64,000 nucleotides of DNA from an uncultured Acidimicrobiaceae bacterium. GTDB lineage: Bacteria; Actinomycetota; Acidimicrobiia; Acidimicrobiales; RAAP-2. Under the pieces are notes generated by a model. It saw only the letters and a list, made by a program, of their open reading frames with translations, was not told the origin of the DNA and ran no database searches. The stretch covers positions 492,733 to 556,732 of the forward strand of contig CALJTY010000030.1 in NCBI GenBank assembly GCA_937975915.1, written 5' to 3'. Position numbers and translations under genes: made by a program. Positions 46,778 through 55,604 of this stretch are shown here, in pieces; the first letter of the stretch is position 1, and the number at the start of each line of letters is the position of its first letter.

Positions 46778-47884
46778 CTAGCCGTTTACTTTGTCGGCAA
46801 CTGTTTTCAAAAGGTCTGCATAAGAGTCAATGAAGCTCTGCACCCCGTCGGCTTCAAGCTTGTCTGTCACAGCGCTAAGCGAGATGTCGCTAGGAAGTTC
46901 ATAGAGGAGTGAAGCTGCTTTGACAATGCTTGCAGCATTCAAGAGTAGAGACGAAGAGAAGTTGCCATGATCAAGAACACCTTCAAGCGTCGGGTCGGGC
47001 ATTGTGTTGACTGTCTCATTTGCTGCGATTGAGTCAACATAGAGAAGGTCGTAATACGTTGGATTCTTTGTTGCCGTTGATGCCCACAGTGGACGCTGCA
47101 CCTGAGCACCATCAGCGATGAGAGCCTTGGCTCGTGAACCATTGATTCTCTCCAGATACAACGCATACGCGGCTGCAACTTGCGCATTGGCAGTTGTCCC
47201 ACGCCGAGCGTCACCTTCAGGAAGCAGGGCATCAATTGCGGCATCAACACGAGAAACGAAGAAGGAGGCAACGCTTCCAATTGATGAGAGTTCGTGACCG
47301 TTTTTCTTGGCCAGCTCTAGGCCGTCCATCCACGCATTGAGTACTTCTGAATAGCGTTCAACAGAGAAGATCAATGTGACGTTGACATTTATTCCAGCTC
47401 CAAGAACTTCTGTAATCGCTGGAAGACCTTCGTTGGTAGCAGGAATCTTGATCATTACGTTGCTTCGTCCAACTGCCTTGTTGAGTTTCAGCGCTGCAGC
47501 AATCGTTCCCGCAGTGTCTCGAGCCAGACGAGGAGATACCTCCAGTGAAACAAAACCGTCGCAGTAGCGATACTTCTTATCTTGAAAGTCAGAACATGAT
47601 GCTTCGTGAACACCCTTTAGAACGTCGCAAGCATCCCTGACATCGACAACAGCAAGTTCTTCGAACAGTTCTTCAACATCCTTACCCTTCATTCCGTTTA
47701 GGAACTTGTCGTAGGCGGAACTTGTTGCAAAGGCTTTAGCGAATATCGCCGGGTTTGAGGTGACGCCACGAACACCATTTTCAACAAGACGCGCAAGTGT
47801 TCCATCGTTCAGCCAGTCTCTACGGATGTTGTCAATCCAAGGGCTCTGTCCATAGTCGTCAAACAGTGAATTAAGTGTGGTCAC
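46778..47884 (-). CDS. tal: Transaldolase
   Basis: Non-oxidative pentose phosphate pathway: moves a dihydroxyacetone unit between sugar phosphates. VRGVTSNPAIF, the NVMIKIPATNEG Schiff-base lysine, and NVTLIFSVERY are conserved; 368 residues, the actinobacterial/tal-B2 type. It overlaps tkt by 4 nt and is coupled to pgi. Confidence 0.96.
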   Translation of the reverse strand: MTTLNSLFDDYGQSPWIDNIRRDWLNDGTLARLVENGVRGVTSNPAIFAKAFATSSAYDKFLNGMKGKDVEELFEELAVVDVRDACDVLKGVHEASCSDFQDKKYRYCDGFVSLEVSPRLARDTAGTIAAALKLNKAVGRSNVMIKIPATNEGLPAITEVLGAGINVNVTLIFSVERYSEVLNAWMDGLELAKKNGHELSSIGSVASFFVSRVDAAIDALLPEGDARRGTTANAQVAAAYALYLERINGSRAKALIADGAQVQRPLWASTATKNPTYYDLLYVDSIAANETVNTMPDPTLEGVLDHGNFSSSLLLNAASIVKAASLLYELPSDISLSAVTDKLEADGVQSFIDSYADLLKTVADKVNG

Positions 47885-49878
47885 TTTTTCTCTCCAAGAA
47901 CTCTCTCGACGTGTGAGACAACAGTTTGTGCATTGATGTTGAAGTAATCAAATACGTAGGAGCCGGGTGCAGAGATTCCGAATGTGTCAATACCAATCGC
48001 TTCATCTACATACTTAGCCCAACCAAGCGTTGCTCCGGCTTCGAGCGAGACAGAGGGGATTGACCGGCGAAGAACCGACTTCTTGTAGTCAGCGGACTGC
48101 TCTTCAAAACAGGTCCAGCAAGGAAGTGCAACTACTCGAGTCGAGATTCCTTTGGCGAGTAGATCTTCTTGGGCCTTTAGACAGTGGGCCACCTCAGATC
48201 CCGTAGCAACAAGAGTAAAGACTGCATCATCGCGTTCACGAAGTACGTAACCACCCTTTCGTGCTCCAGCAGCAGAAGCCTTTGCGTCATCTGCGCCAAG
48301 AACCGGCATGTCCTGGCGCGAGAGGATTAGTGCAGTTACCACTGGCTTCTTATCTGCGAGGTAGTGCTCAACAAGGTTGAGCGTCTCATTCGCGTCAGAT
48401 GGGCGAACAACGTGGATTGTCGGCATGACGCGAAGCGCCATGAGCTGCTCAACCGGCTGGTGAGTGGGTCCATCTTCACCAACACCAACTGAGTCATGAG
48501 TGAAGACGTACATGACTCCTGCATGACTTAGTGCTGATAGGCGAATTGCTGGTCGTACGTAGTCACTGAAAACAAAGAACGTTGATCCGAGTGGGCGTAT
48601 GCCACCGTGCAGAGCTTGACCCACCATCACCGCACCCATTGCAAACTCGCGAATTCCGTAATAAATCTGACGGCCACCAGGATTGTCGTGTGACTGAGCG
48701 GTGGAAGCGTTGAGCAGCACTCCAGTGTTGTCAGTTAGGTCAGCCGAACCAGCGGTAAGTCCCTTGGTTTGAGGCGCAAAGACGTCCATAGCGCGCTGCA
48801 TTGCTTTTCTTGTCGCAACGTTGGAACCGCCTTCGTACAACTCCGGCGTAGTTACGAACACTCCAGCACCGTTTGTTTTGAGTTGCTCTAGGAATGCAAT
48901 ACCTTTTTCGCCACTTGCAGCGATGCGCGCATCCCACGCTGCACGAAGTGCGCGATTTGTCTCGAGTGATGCCACCATCTGCGAAGGGAGCTCAGAATCA
49001 ACGTGAAACGATTCGTTCGCAACACCCAGAAGGGCCTTGGCCTCACTAATCACATCAGCGCTAAAAATCGAACCGTGAGCATCACGCTTGTCCATCATTG
49101 CGGGCGATGGGTATCCAATGTGAGAGCGAACAACAATCAGAGTTGGTCGTGACGTTTCAGCAATCGCAGCACGAGTTGCAGCTTCAAGAGCGTCTAGATC
49201 GTTAGCTTTCTCGCCAACGTTGATGACATGCCATCCGTATGAAGCAAACCTTGCTGGAGCATCGTCGCGCATTGCAATTTCAGTTGGTCCGTCAATCGTG
49301 ATGTGATTGTCATCGTAAAAAACTGTCAACTTGTCAAGGCCCAGCGAACCAGCGAGTGATGCAGCTTCGTGACTAATGCCTTCTTCGAGGCATCCGTCAC
49401 CCGCAATAACCCAGGTTCGATGATCAACGAAATCTGTTCCATGGTCAGCAGCAAGTATTCGTTCTGCAATTGCCATTCCAACGCCATTAGCAATGCCCTG
49501 ACCGAGAGGACCGGTAGTTACTTCAACAGTGTCAGTAACGCCATTTTCAGGGTGACCGGGGGTACGAGAGTGTGGCTGGCGAAAAGCTTTAAGGTCTTCG
49601 ATTTGAACGTCATAGCCAAAGGCATGTGCGAGACCGTACTGCAGCATTGATGCGTGACCGCACGACAAGATAAATCGGTCTCGGTCACTCCACTTTGCAT
49701 CGGTGGGGTCGTGTTTAAGAATTCGAGAGAACAGCATCACACCGAGAGGGGCGAGTGCCATGGCGGTGCCACTGTGTCCTGATTTCGCTGCAGCGGGGGC
49801 GTCCATTGCCAAGGCTGCAATTTCTCTTATTGCACGACCTTCGAGTTCGGTTGCACCCTTAAATAATTCGTCAGTCAT
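47881..49878 (-). CDS. tkt: Transketolase
   Basis: Thiamine-diphosphate enzyme of the pentose phosphate pathway. ThDP motif GDGCLEEGISHEAASLAGSLGLDKLTVFYDDN is present as GDG...DDN (about residues 158-188), with GHSGTAMALAP and THDSVGVGEDGPTHQPVEQL. 665 residues. It heads tkt-tal-pgi on the minus strand; zwf and opcA, usual partners in actinobacteria, are not present. Confidence 0.97.
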   Translation of the reverse strand: MTDELFKGATELEGRAIREIAALAMDAPAAAKSGHSGTAMALAPLGVMLFSRILKHDPTDAKWSDRDRFILSCGHASMLQYGLAHAFGYDVQIEDLKAFRQPHSRTPGHPENGVTDTVEVTTGPLGQGIANGVGMAIAERILAADHGTDFVDHRTWVIAGDGCLEEGISHEAASLAGSLGLDKLTVFYDDNHITIDGPTEIAMRDDAPARFASYGWHVINVGEKANDLDALEAATRAAIAETSRPTLIVVRSHIGYPSPAMMDKRDAHGSIFSADVISEAKALLGVANESFHVDSELPSQMVASLETNRALRAAWDARIAASGEKGIAFLEQLKTNGAGVFVTTPELYEGGSNVATRKAMQRAMDVFAPQTKGLTAGSADLTDNTGVLLNASTAQSHDNPGGRQIYYGIREFAMGAVMVGQALHGGIRPLGSTFFVFSDYVRPAIRLSALSHAGVMYVFTHDSVGVGEDGPTHQPVEQLMALRVMPTIHVVRPSDANETLNLVEHYLADKKPVVTALILSRQDMPVLGADDAKASAAGARKGGYVLRERDDAVFTLVATGSEVAHCLKAQEDLLAKGISTRVVALPCWTCFEEQSADYKKSVLRRSIPSVSLEAGATLGWAKYVDEAIGIDTFGISAPGSYVFDYFNINAQTVVSHVERVLGEKK

Positions 49879-49885
49879 GCACTAG

Positions 49886-49891
49886 ACAGTA
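49886..49891 (-). promoter_or_regulatory. -10 element for tkt-tal-pgi
   Basis: TACTGT on the minus strand, 7 nt before ATG 49878. Confidence 0.5.
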
Positions 49892-49928
49892 GTGAATTTG
49901 GGCCTTCAGATTTGGGAGCCCTAACGGG

Positions 49929-49934
49929 TAGCCT
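49929..49934 (+). promoter_or_regulatory. -10 element for the thioesterase gene
   Basis: TAGCCT, 6 nt before ATG 49941. Confidence 0.55.
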
Positions 49935-49940
49935 TGTGTC

Positions 49941-50339
49941 ATGGCCTTACAAATTCCACCTAATTGCGACCTGACCCTCGGACTGACCTGCGTTGACAAG
50001 AGCGTCCCTGGTCAGACAGTGTGGACAATGAAGGTTGACGAACGCTTCCTAAACCCTGCAGGGATTGTCCAGGGTGGTTTTATCGCCGCAATGCTCGACT
50101 CAGCGATGGGAGCGAGTGCCGTCACTGGGGCAGGGAAGAAGAACATCTCAGTTGCCAATACTGAGATGAAGGTGTCCTTTATGCGTCCGGCCAAGCTTGG
50201 ATCAACACTGACCTGCACAGCACAAGTACTCAAGCCAGGAAGTGTCATATCGTTTCTTGAAGCAAAGGTCACCGATGAAGCTGGTCTTTTGATCGCTACT
50301 GCTAGTTCTTCCTATCTAATTAAAGAACGCTCTGAGTAG
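49941..50339 (+). CDS. PaaI-family hotdog thioesterase
   Basis: 132-residue single-hotdog-fold protein; the catalytic region NPAGIVQGGFIAAMLDSAMG (Asn/Gly and acidic residue on the long helix) is the PaaI/YbgC-like type that hydrolyses aryl- or acyl-CoA esters. Substrate unknown. The TAG stop is part of the next gene's -10 box. Confidence 0.87.
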   Translation: MALQIPPNCDLTLGLTCVDKSVPGQTVWTMKVDERFLNPAGIVQGGFIAAMLDSAMGASAVTGAGKKNISVANTEMKVSFMRPAKLGSTLTCTAQVLKPGSVISFLEAKVTDEAGLLIATASSSYLIKERSE

Positions 50340-50342
50340 GAT
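50337..50342 (+). promoter_or_regulatory. -10 element for the mini membrane-gene cluster
   Basis: TAGGAT, 6 nt before ATG 50349; its first three bases are the stop codon of the thioesterase gene. Confidence 0.55.
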
Positions 50343-50348
50343 TAGTTA

Positions 50349-50696
50349 ATGGAAAAGTCATCCTGGCGCAAGCTTCTTCGAGGAGCATCTCTTCAAAAAG
50401 ACATTGAAGACATCAAAGATCTCGCCGTTCGCTACATCAAAGAAGAAACCGTAAAGCCAATCAAAGAGCTTGGTCGCTACATGATCTTTGGGGCAATCGG
50501 CAGCATCTTCGTTGGAACTGGAACAGCGCTTCTCCTCTTTGGGCTTCTTAGATTTCTCCAAACTCAGTTCCCAGTACTAAACGGAACACTTTCTTGGATC
50601 CCGTATCTAGTTGTTGCAGCCGCCAGTGCAATTGTTCTCGCACTCACTGCATGGAGAATCTCCAGTGGCGTTGCCAAGCGTCGACTTGAGAAATAA
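50349..50696 (+). CDS. Holin-like two-helix membrane protein
   Basis: 115 residues: a charged, helical N-terminal half (1-40) then two membrane segments (about 45-68 and 82-103) and a basic tail RRLEK. It resembles actinobacterial phage-holin-superfamily / DUF-type envelope proteins in layout, without a sign of nearby phage genes. It begins a run of three tiny membrane-associated genes leading to trmI. Confidence 0.72.
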   Translation: MEKSSWRKLLRGASLQKDIEDIKDLAVRYIKEETVKPIKELGRYMIFGAIGSIFVGTGTALLLFGLLRFLQTQFPVLNGTLSWIPYLVVAAASAIVLALTAWRISSGVAKRRLEK

Positions 50697-50698
50697 AT

Positions 50699-50890
50699 AT
50701 GCGCGACAAATCAGAAACTCGTTTGGAATTAGAACGTTCAGTTCGTTCATTGTTGCCAGAAGATGTCTCCCTTGGTGAGAAAGCCGACGGAGAGACTCCC
50801 AACATCGCCGCAATCGGCCTTGGTGGACTTTTCACTGGCTACCTTTGGGGATTTCTTAGAGGTCGTAAATCGGGCAAGGCTCGGCGTTGA
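50699..50890 (+). CDS. Small membrane-associated protein
   Basis: 63 residues starting 3 nt after the previous stop. A charged N-terminal stretch with SVRSLLPEDVSL is followed by a single hydrophobic segment (about residues 36-53) and a basic end GRKSGKARR, predicting a cytosolic N-side and a positively charged anchor. Family not recognised. It shares a TTGA overlap with the next ORF. Confidence 0.7.
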   Translation: MRDKSETRLELERSVRSLLPEDVSLGEKADGETPNIAAIGLGGLFTGYLWGFLRGRKSGKARR

Positions 50891-51057
50891 TTCTTAAAAG
50901 ATTATTTCGAGTACTTCTTGCTTCGTCCTTTGGTCGAGCTTGGGCACAGAAGTCACCAAAGTGGCTAAGCGTCGTCGCAGGAATTTTGTTGTTCAGATTC
51001 ATTGATAAACGCGCTGCAACTTCTGGTGCTCAAAAGAAAAAGGGAAAGCACGCATGA
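50887..51057 (+). CDS. 56-residue basic membrane protein
   Basis: A TTG-initiated frame overlapping the previous stop by 4 nt (TTGA) and ending in an ATGA overlap with trmI, so it is knitted into the operon on both sides. The product starts MILKRLFRVLLASSF, has a second hydrophobic stretch SVVAGILLFRF, and a very basic tail QKKKGKHA. Continuous overlaps with both neighbours are good evidence that it is translated. Unknown function. Confidence 0.68.
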   Translation: MILKRLFRVLLASSFGRAWAQKSPKWLSVVAGILLFRFIDKRAATSGAQKKKGKHA

Positions 51058-51839
51058 GTAAGGCAATTCTTCAAGCAGGCGAGCGCGTCATGCTCATTGA
51101 CGCGAAAGATCGTCAGTATCTAATCACGCTGAAGCCAGACGCTGCGTTTCACACCCACGCCGGCATCATTCAACACAATGACGTAATTGGTGCCGTCGAG
51201 GGTTCACTCATCAAAGGCAACACTGAGCGAAGTTTCCTGGTGGTTCGCCCAACACTTTCTGAAGTTATCTTGAAGATGCCGCGCGGAGCTCAAGTTATCT
51301 ATCCAAAAGACCTCGGAACAATTCTCATGCAGGCTGACATTGGACCCGGAATGCGCGTCCTAGAAGCTGGTGTTGGCTCTGGTGCGCTGTCAATGACTCT
51401 TCTACGAGCCGGTGCTTTGATCACGGGATATGAAATCAGAGAAGACTTCGCTGAGCACGCGAAGAAAACTGTACGTGAGTATCTCGGTGAAGATGTTCAC
51501 TATGACATTCACATACGTGATGTCACACTTGGCATCGATGAAGTAGACCTCGACCGCATCATTCTCGATATGCCCGAGCCATCGCTGGTTGTCGAACACG
51601 CAGAAAAGGCGCTTCGTCCAGGTGGAATTTTGCTTGCGTATCTTCCAACGATCAATCAGACGCAACTATTTCGCGAAACGCTTCGCAAATATCAATTTGG
51701 ACTTGAAGAAACAGTCGAAATTTTCCGACGCACATGGCACATCGATGGAAGATCAGTTCGTCCGGATCACAGGATGGTTGGACACACAGGATTTCTTACC
51801 TCAGCACGTCGACTCGTAGGTCGACCACAAAAGGACTAG
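51054..51839 (+). CDS. trmI: tRNA (adenine-58-N1)-methyltransferase
   Basis: Methylates A58 of the T-loop in tRNA. SAM-binding motif VLEAGVGSGALSMTLLRAG, N-terminal substrate domain (QAGERVMLIDAKDRQYLITL), and DRIILDMPEPS; 261 residues, like Mycobacterium Rv2118c. trmI directly upstream of mpa is an actinobacterial hallmark. Its TAG overlaps the convergent ferredoxin stop inside an 18-bp palindrome. Confidence 0.93.
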   Translation: MSKAILQAGERVMLIDAKDRQYLITLKPDAAFHTHAGIIQHNDVIGAVEGSLIKGNTERSFLVVRPTLSEVILKMPRGAQVIYPKDLGTILMQADIGPGMRVLEAGVGSGALSMTLLRAGALITGYEIREDFAEHAKKTVREYLGEDVHYDIHIRDVTLGIDEVDLDRIILDMPEPSLVVEHAEKALRPGGILLAYLPTINQTQLFRETLRKYQFGLEETVEIFRRTWHIDGRSVRPDHRMVGHTGFLTSARRLVGRPQKD

Positions 51840-51846
51840 TCCTTTT
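51829..51846. terminator. Palindromic bidirectional terminator at overlapping stops
   Basis: A perfect 18-bp palindrome whose centre CTAG is the shared stop of trmI and ferredoxin. In either RNA it can form a 7-bp stem (AAAAGGA/TCCTTTT) with a CTAG loop and end in a U-tract. The stem has only two G-C pairs, so strength is doubtful. Both proteins end in Lys-Asp because of the symmetry. Confidence 0.5.
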
Positions 51847-52072
51847 CAATAAAGATGCATTCGCCAGGGCACTCTTCTGAGGCCTCAACAACTGCTTCTT
51901 CAAACTCCGCCGGAACAACAGCAAGCCCTTCGGCGCCACCGGGTGAGTCCTTCACTTGACCGTCTTGCTTAACGTAGGCCAGGCCATCGTCAAGGAGTGT
52001 GAAGACAGATGGGCAGATCTCTTCGCAGAGTCCGTCTCCTGTGCACAGATCTTGGTCGATCCAAACCTTCAT
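51836..52072 (-). CDS. Ferredoxin, single cluster, Asp-substituted
   Basis: 78-residue acidic electron carrier. Cluster residues Cys10, Asp13, Cys16, Cys20 (CTGDGLCEEICP) and Cys68: the usual second cysteine is Asp13, as in Pyrococcus-type [4Fe-4S] and in [3Fe-4S] ferredoxins of P450 systems. Cys72 is an extra cysteine that could form a disulfide. GGAGG 7 nt before the ATG is a good ribosome site. Partner unknown; no P450 gene is in the window. Confidence 0.9.
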   Translation of the reverse strand: MKVWIDQDLCTGDGLCEEICPSVFTLLDDGLAYVKQDGQVKDSPGGAEGLAVVPAEFEEAVVEASEECPGECIFIEKD

Positions 52073-52158
52073 TGCATGCCTCCGTGGCCTAAGTGATTCA
52101 TTTACTTTAGCGGGAACTTCTGGGCCTCAATAACTTTGAAGCCGGTCAAAAGTTCCCC

Positions 52159-52164
52159 TAGGGT
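52159..52164 (+). promoter_or_regulatory. -10 element for mpa
   Basis: TAGGGT, 6 nt before ATG 52171; it heads the Pup-proteasome operon. Confidence 0.6.
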
Positions 52165-52170
52165 AAAGAA

Positions 52171-53907
52171 ATGGACCGCCACGATGAGATTCAGCCCGAA
52201 AACAATGAAGACCAGATTGTCGTCTTAGGCGCACAAGACTTCGTGCTCAACAACATCGACCAAGCGAATCACCGCATTGAAGTTCTTGAGGAACAGCTCC
52301 TTGAAGCGAGAGGCCAGCTATCTCAAACTCGCTCGAACAACGAGAAGTTGACGATGACGATTCAACAGACTCGCGACCAGATTGCCATCTTGCGAGAAGA
52401 GGTTGAGAAGTTAACAATGCCACCTGCGGTGTACGGAACATTCATTGCTTTTAATGACGACAACACCGTAGACATCTACGCACAGGGAAGAAAGATGCGC
52501 GTTTCGATTCTTCCTGGCATTTCACCAAGCGATGTTCGACGTGGCGATGAAGTGATCCTCAATGAATCGTTCTCCGTAATTGCCGTTCGCGAATCTGACG
52601 GACAGGGTGAAGTTGTCACAGTGAAAGACGTTCTCGACGAACGTCGTGTGCTTGTTTATGGCAGAGCTGACGAAGAGCGTGTCGTTGAAATTGCAGAATC
52701 ACTCAAAGAAACAAAGTTGCGTGCTGGCGATGCGTTGCTTTTTGACACCAGGTCAAACCTCTTGGTGGAAAAAATCGCTCGACCAGAGTCTGAAGAGCTA
52801 GTTCTTGAAGAGGTTCCAGACATCTCGTATGAGGACATTGGAGGACTTGACGCGCAAATTGAGTTAATTACTGACGCTGTTGAACTTCCTTATCTGCACC
52901 GAGCCCTCTTCCAGGACTACGAGCTACCTGCACCAAAGGGAATCCTTCTCTATGGCCCTCCGGGATGTGGAAAGACTCTCATTGCCAAGGCCGTTGCCAA
53001 TTCGCTATCAAAGAAAGTTGCCGAGCTCTCGGGAAACAAAAACGTTCGTTCGTACTTTCTGAACATCAAGGGACCTGAACTTCTGAACAAGTACGTTGGC
53101 GAGACAGAGCGCCAAATTCGACTGGTGTTCCAGCGTGCACGAGAAAAAGCCGAAGAGGGAACACCAGTCATCATCTTCTTTGACGAAATGGACTCACTCT
53201 TTAGAACCAGAGGAACTGGAATTTCTTCAGACATGGAAAGCACCATTGTTCCCCAGTTGCTCGCTGAAATCGACGGTGTTGAATCACTCCGTGACGTCAT
53301 CGTTATTGGAGCCACCAACAGAGAAGACCTCATTGACCCTGCGATTCTTCGCCCGGGTCGACTCGACGTCAAGATCAAGATCGAAAGACCAAACGAAGAA
53401 GCTGCTGCTCAAATATTTCATCGCTACCTGCACTCAGATCTCCCGATTGATGATGCAATCATCCAAGAACTTGGTGGCGGAGACCGCGATAAGGCAGTGC
53501 GTCTCATGATTGAGCAAACAGTCGAGAACATGTACTTGATAGACGACACCAACAGATTCCTTGAAGTCACCTATCAAGGTGGCGACAAAGAAATTCTGTA
53601 CTTCAAAGACTTTGCAAGCGGAGCCATGATTGAAAACGTTGTGCGACGCGCCAAGAAACTCGCTGTGAAGCGTGAGATTGCCTCGAAGGGCAAAGGTGTA
53701 CGCACCGAAGACCTCTTGGAATCAATTCGCCAAGAATTCCGCGAGAATGAGGATCTTCCGAACACAACAAATCCTGACGATTGGGCTCGCATCTCTGGGA
53801 AGAAGGGTGAGCGAATTATCTTCATTCGCACGCTCATCAATCGTGAGGAAACAGACGTCAAGGGTGGTCGCTCAATCCAGCACGTCGGTACCGGCCAGTA
53901 CCTCTAA
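52171..53907 (+). CDS. mpa: Proteasome-associated AAA+ ATPase (Mpa/ARC)
   Basis: Hexameric unfoldase that threads pupylated proteins into the 20S proteasome. N-terminal coiled coil (about residues 25-80) that recognises Pup, tandem OB folds, then the AAA module with Walker A GPPGCGKT (about 262-269), Walker [10 protein letters not shown] and arginine-finger region. It ends in Gly-Gln-Tyr-Leu, the C-terminal proteasome-docking motif. 578 residues. dop follows after 3 nt. Confidence 0.97.
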   Translation: MDRHDEIQPENNEDQIVVLGAQDFVLNNIDQANHRIEVLEEQLLEARGQLSQTRSNNEKLTMTIQQTRDQIAILREEVEKLTMPPAVYGTFIAFNDDNTVDIYAQGRKMRVSILPGISPSDVRRGDEVILNESFSVIAVRESDGQGEVVTVKDVLDERRVLVYGRADEERVVEIAESLKETKLRAGDALLFDTRSNLLVEKIARPESEELVLEEVPDISYEDIGGLDAQIELITDAVELPYLHRALFQDYELPAPKGILLYGPPGCGKTLIAKAVANSLSKKVAELSGNKNVRSYFLNIKGPELLNKYVGETERQIRLVFQRAREKAEEGTPVIIFFDEMDSLFRTRGTGISSDMESTIVPQLLAEIDGVESLRDVIVIGATNREDLIDPAILRPGRLDVKIKIERPNEEAAAQIFHRYLHSDLPIDDAIIQELGGGDRDKAVRLMIEQTVENMYLIDDTNRFLEVTYQGGDKEILYFKDFASGAMIENVVRRAKKLAVKREIASKGKGVRTEDLLESIRQEFRENEDLPNTTNPDDWARISGKKGERIIFIRTLINREETDVKGGRSIQHVGTGQYL

Positions 53908-53910
53908 ATC

Positions 53911-55398
53911 ATGCAGGTTCCAAAAGTTCTCGGTATTGAGACTGAGTACGGCATCGCTGGTGGTCCTGAGCAAGATCCAATCCTGGCTTCCAGCATCATT
54001 GTTAATGCGTACGCCCTAGAGGGAAGAACTCGTATCAACTGGGACTTCGATAGTGAAAGTCCAAGCTCCGACTCAAGAGGTGTTTTAAATTTCACATCCT
54101 TCGCCCCAATCGTTGAGACGCATCTCGCCAATACCGTTCTTACGAATGGTGCGCGACTCTACGTCGATCATGCACACCCTGAGTACTCGTCACCAGAATG
54201 TCGAACGCCACTCGAAGCAACTCTTTTTGACGTTGCGGGTGAAGAGGTGATGCTTCGAGCAATGAATGTTTCCAATCAGTCTCTCGATCCTTCGATGCGC
54301 ATGACCCTTTATAAAAACAATTGCGACGGCAAGGGCAATTCATACGGAACGCACGAGAATTATCTACTCAGTAGAGACCTCGAATTCAAAGATGTAGTCG
54401 CCGGAGTGGTTCCGCATTTTGTGTCTAGGCAAATTATCTTCGGTGCCGGAAAGGTCGGGGCTGAGACTGAAGATGGCCTGGAAGTTAATCCCGCTTTTCA
54501 GATAAGTCAGCGAGCTGAGTTTTTTGAAGAAGTTGTAGGTCTTGAAACAACGCTCAAGCGTCCAATTGTTAACACCCGAGATGAACCCCACAGCGATGCG
54601 GAGCGCTACCGGAGACTGCACGTAATCATTGGCGACGCCAACATGAGTCAGGTTGCAACATTTGTGAAGCTCGGCTCAACCTCGCTATTGCTCTCACTTT
54701 TAGAAGCCGAGGGAGCGAGTGTTTTTCCAAGCATGCCGGTACATCCGGTACAAACTGTTCGATCTTTCGCAATAGACACCTCGCTCACACATGCAGTGCT
54801 CTGTGAAGACGGCAAGAATAGAACTGCGTGGGACTTCCAGGATGAATTGTGGAATCTTGCTGATTCATTTGTACAGCGGACCGGCGCACCAGATGTTGCC
54901 AGCGAAGATGAAGTGTCTCTGATTATGAAACAGTGGCGTGAGATGCTCGATGGCGTCAGAGACGATCCTGATTCTGTTGCTGATCGAATTGACTGGGTTG
55001 CCAAACTTCGAGTCATTGAAGGGCTGAAGGATCGATACGGTCTCAATGATTACGACGCAAAGCTGCGAGCTGTTGATTTGCAATACCACGATTTACGAAA
55101 AGACAAGTCCCTAGCTAGGCGAGTAGGACTGGTGGAGCTCTTCTCATCTGAGCAAGTTAGTGAAGCCGTTCACAACCCACCAAAGACGACCAGGGCCTAT
55201 TTCCGTGGGCAGTGCGTCGCTCGCTTTCCAGAGCAAATTGTGGCTGCCAACTGGGATTCGCTTGTCTTTGACATGGGTGAAGGACCGCTTCAGAGGGTTC
55301 CGATGGTTGACCCTTTGAGAGGTACAGCAGAGCTCACCCAGGAGTTGCTAGAAAAGAATCCATCAGTAAGTGCACTTCTTAAGGCAATGAACGGGTAG
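53911..55398 (+). CDS. dop: Depupylase / Pup deamidase
   Basis: Carboxylate-amine ligase-fold enzyme that removes Pup from substrates. GIETEYGI, catalytic-base-region Asp86 in LYVDHAHPEYSSPE, NNCDGKGNSYGTHENYL and NTRDEPHSD are conserved with PafA; the extra segment near residues 40-58 is the Dop-loop position that separates it from the ligase. 495 residues. Because Pup here already ends in Glu, deamidation is not needed and only depupylation is. Confidence 0.95.
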   Translation: MQVPKVLGIETEYGIAGGPEQDPILASSIIVNAYALEGRTRINWDFDSESPSSDSRGVLNFTSFAPIVETHLANTVLTNGARLYVDHAHPEYSSPECRTPLEATLFDVAGEEVMLRAMNVSNQSLDPSMRMTLYKNNCDGKGNSYGTHENYLLSRDLEFKDVVAGVVPHFVSRQIIFGAGKVGAETEDGLEVNPAFQISQRAEFFEEVVGLETTLKRPIVNTRDEPHSDAERYRRLHVIIGDANMSQVATFVKLGSTSLLLSLLEAEGASVFPSMPVHPVQTVRSFAIDTSLTHAVLCEDGKNRTAWDFQDELWNLADSFVQRTGAPDVASEDEVSLIMKQWREMLDGVRDDPDSVADRIDWVAKLRVIEGLKDRYGLNDYDAKLRAVDLQYHDLRKDKSLARRVGLVELFSSEQVSEAVHNPPKTTRAYFRGQCVARFPEQIVAANWDSLVFDMGEGPLQRVPMVDPLRGTAELTQELLEKNPSVSALLKAMNG

Positions 55399-55407
55399 AA
55401 AAGAACT

Positions 55408-55602
55408 ATGAGCGAACAAGAACGAATCCAAAAACAAAAGACCGAGCGTGCCAGCACCGAACAAGCAGTGGTCAACGTCGATACCACCAAGAGCGACCAA
55501 TTAAAGAGCGACCTTGATGATCTTCTCGATGAAATTGATGAAGTCCTAGAAGAGAACGCTGAGGAGTTCGTTCGTAATTACGTTCAAAAGGGCGGCGAGT
55601 AG
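55408..55602 (+). CDS. pup: Prokaryotic ubiquitin-like protein Pup
   Basis: 64-residue, acidic, largely disordered protein tag. C-terminal half has the Mpa-binding helix DLDDLLDEIDEVLEENAEEFVRNY and ends QKGGE, the ready-to-ligate Gly-Gly-Glu form. 9 nt after dop. The preceding TAGAAA at the mpa-type distance lacks the final T of a -10 box, so pup is probably transcribed mainly from upstream. Confidence 0.97.
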   Translation: MSEQERIQKQKTERASTEQAVVNVDTTKSDQLKSDLDDLLDEIDEVLEENAEEFVRNYVQKGGE

Positions 55603-55604
55603 TA

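Noticed and set aside
50349..51057. Prophage remnant (holin) in the mini membrane cluster
   Set aside because: No integrase, endolysin, att-like repeat or composition change; overlaps with trmI point to a native operon.
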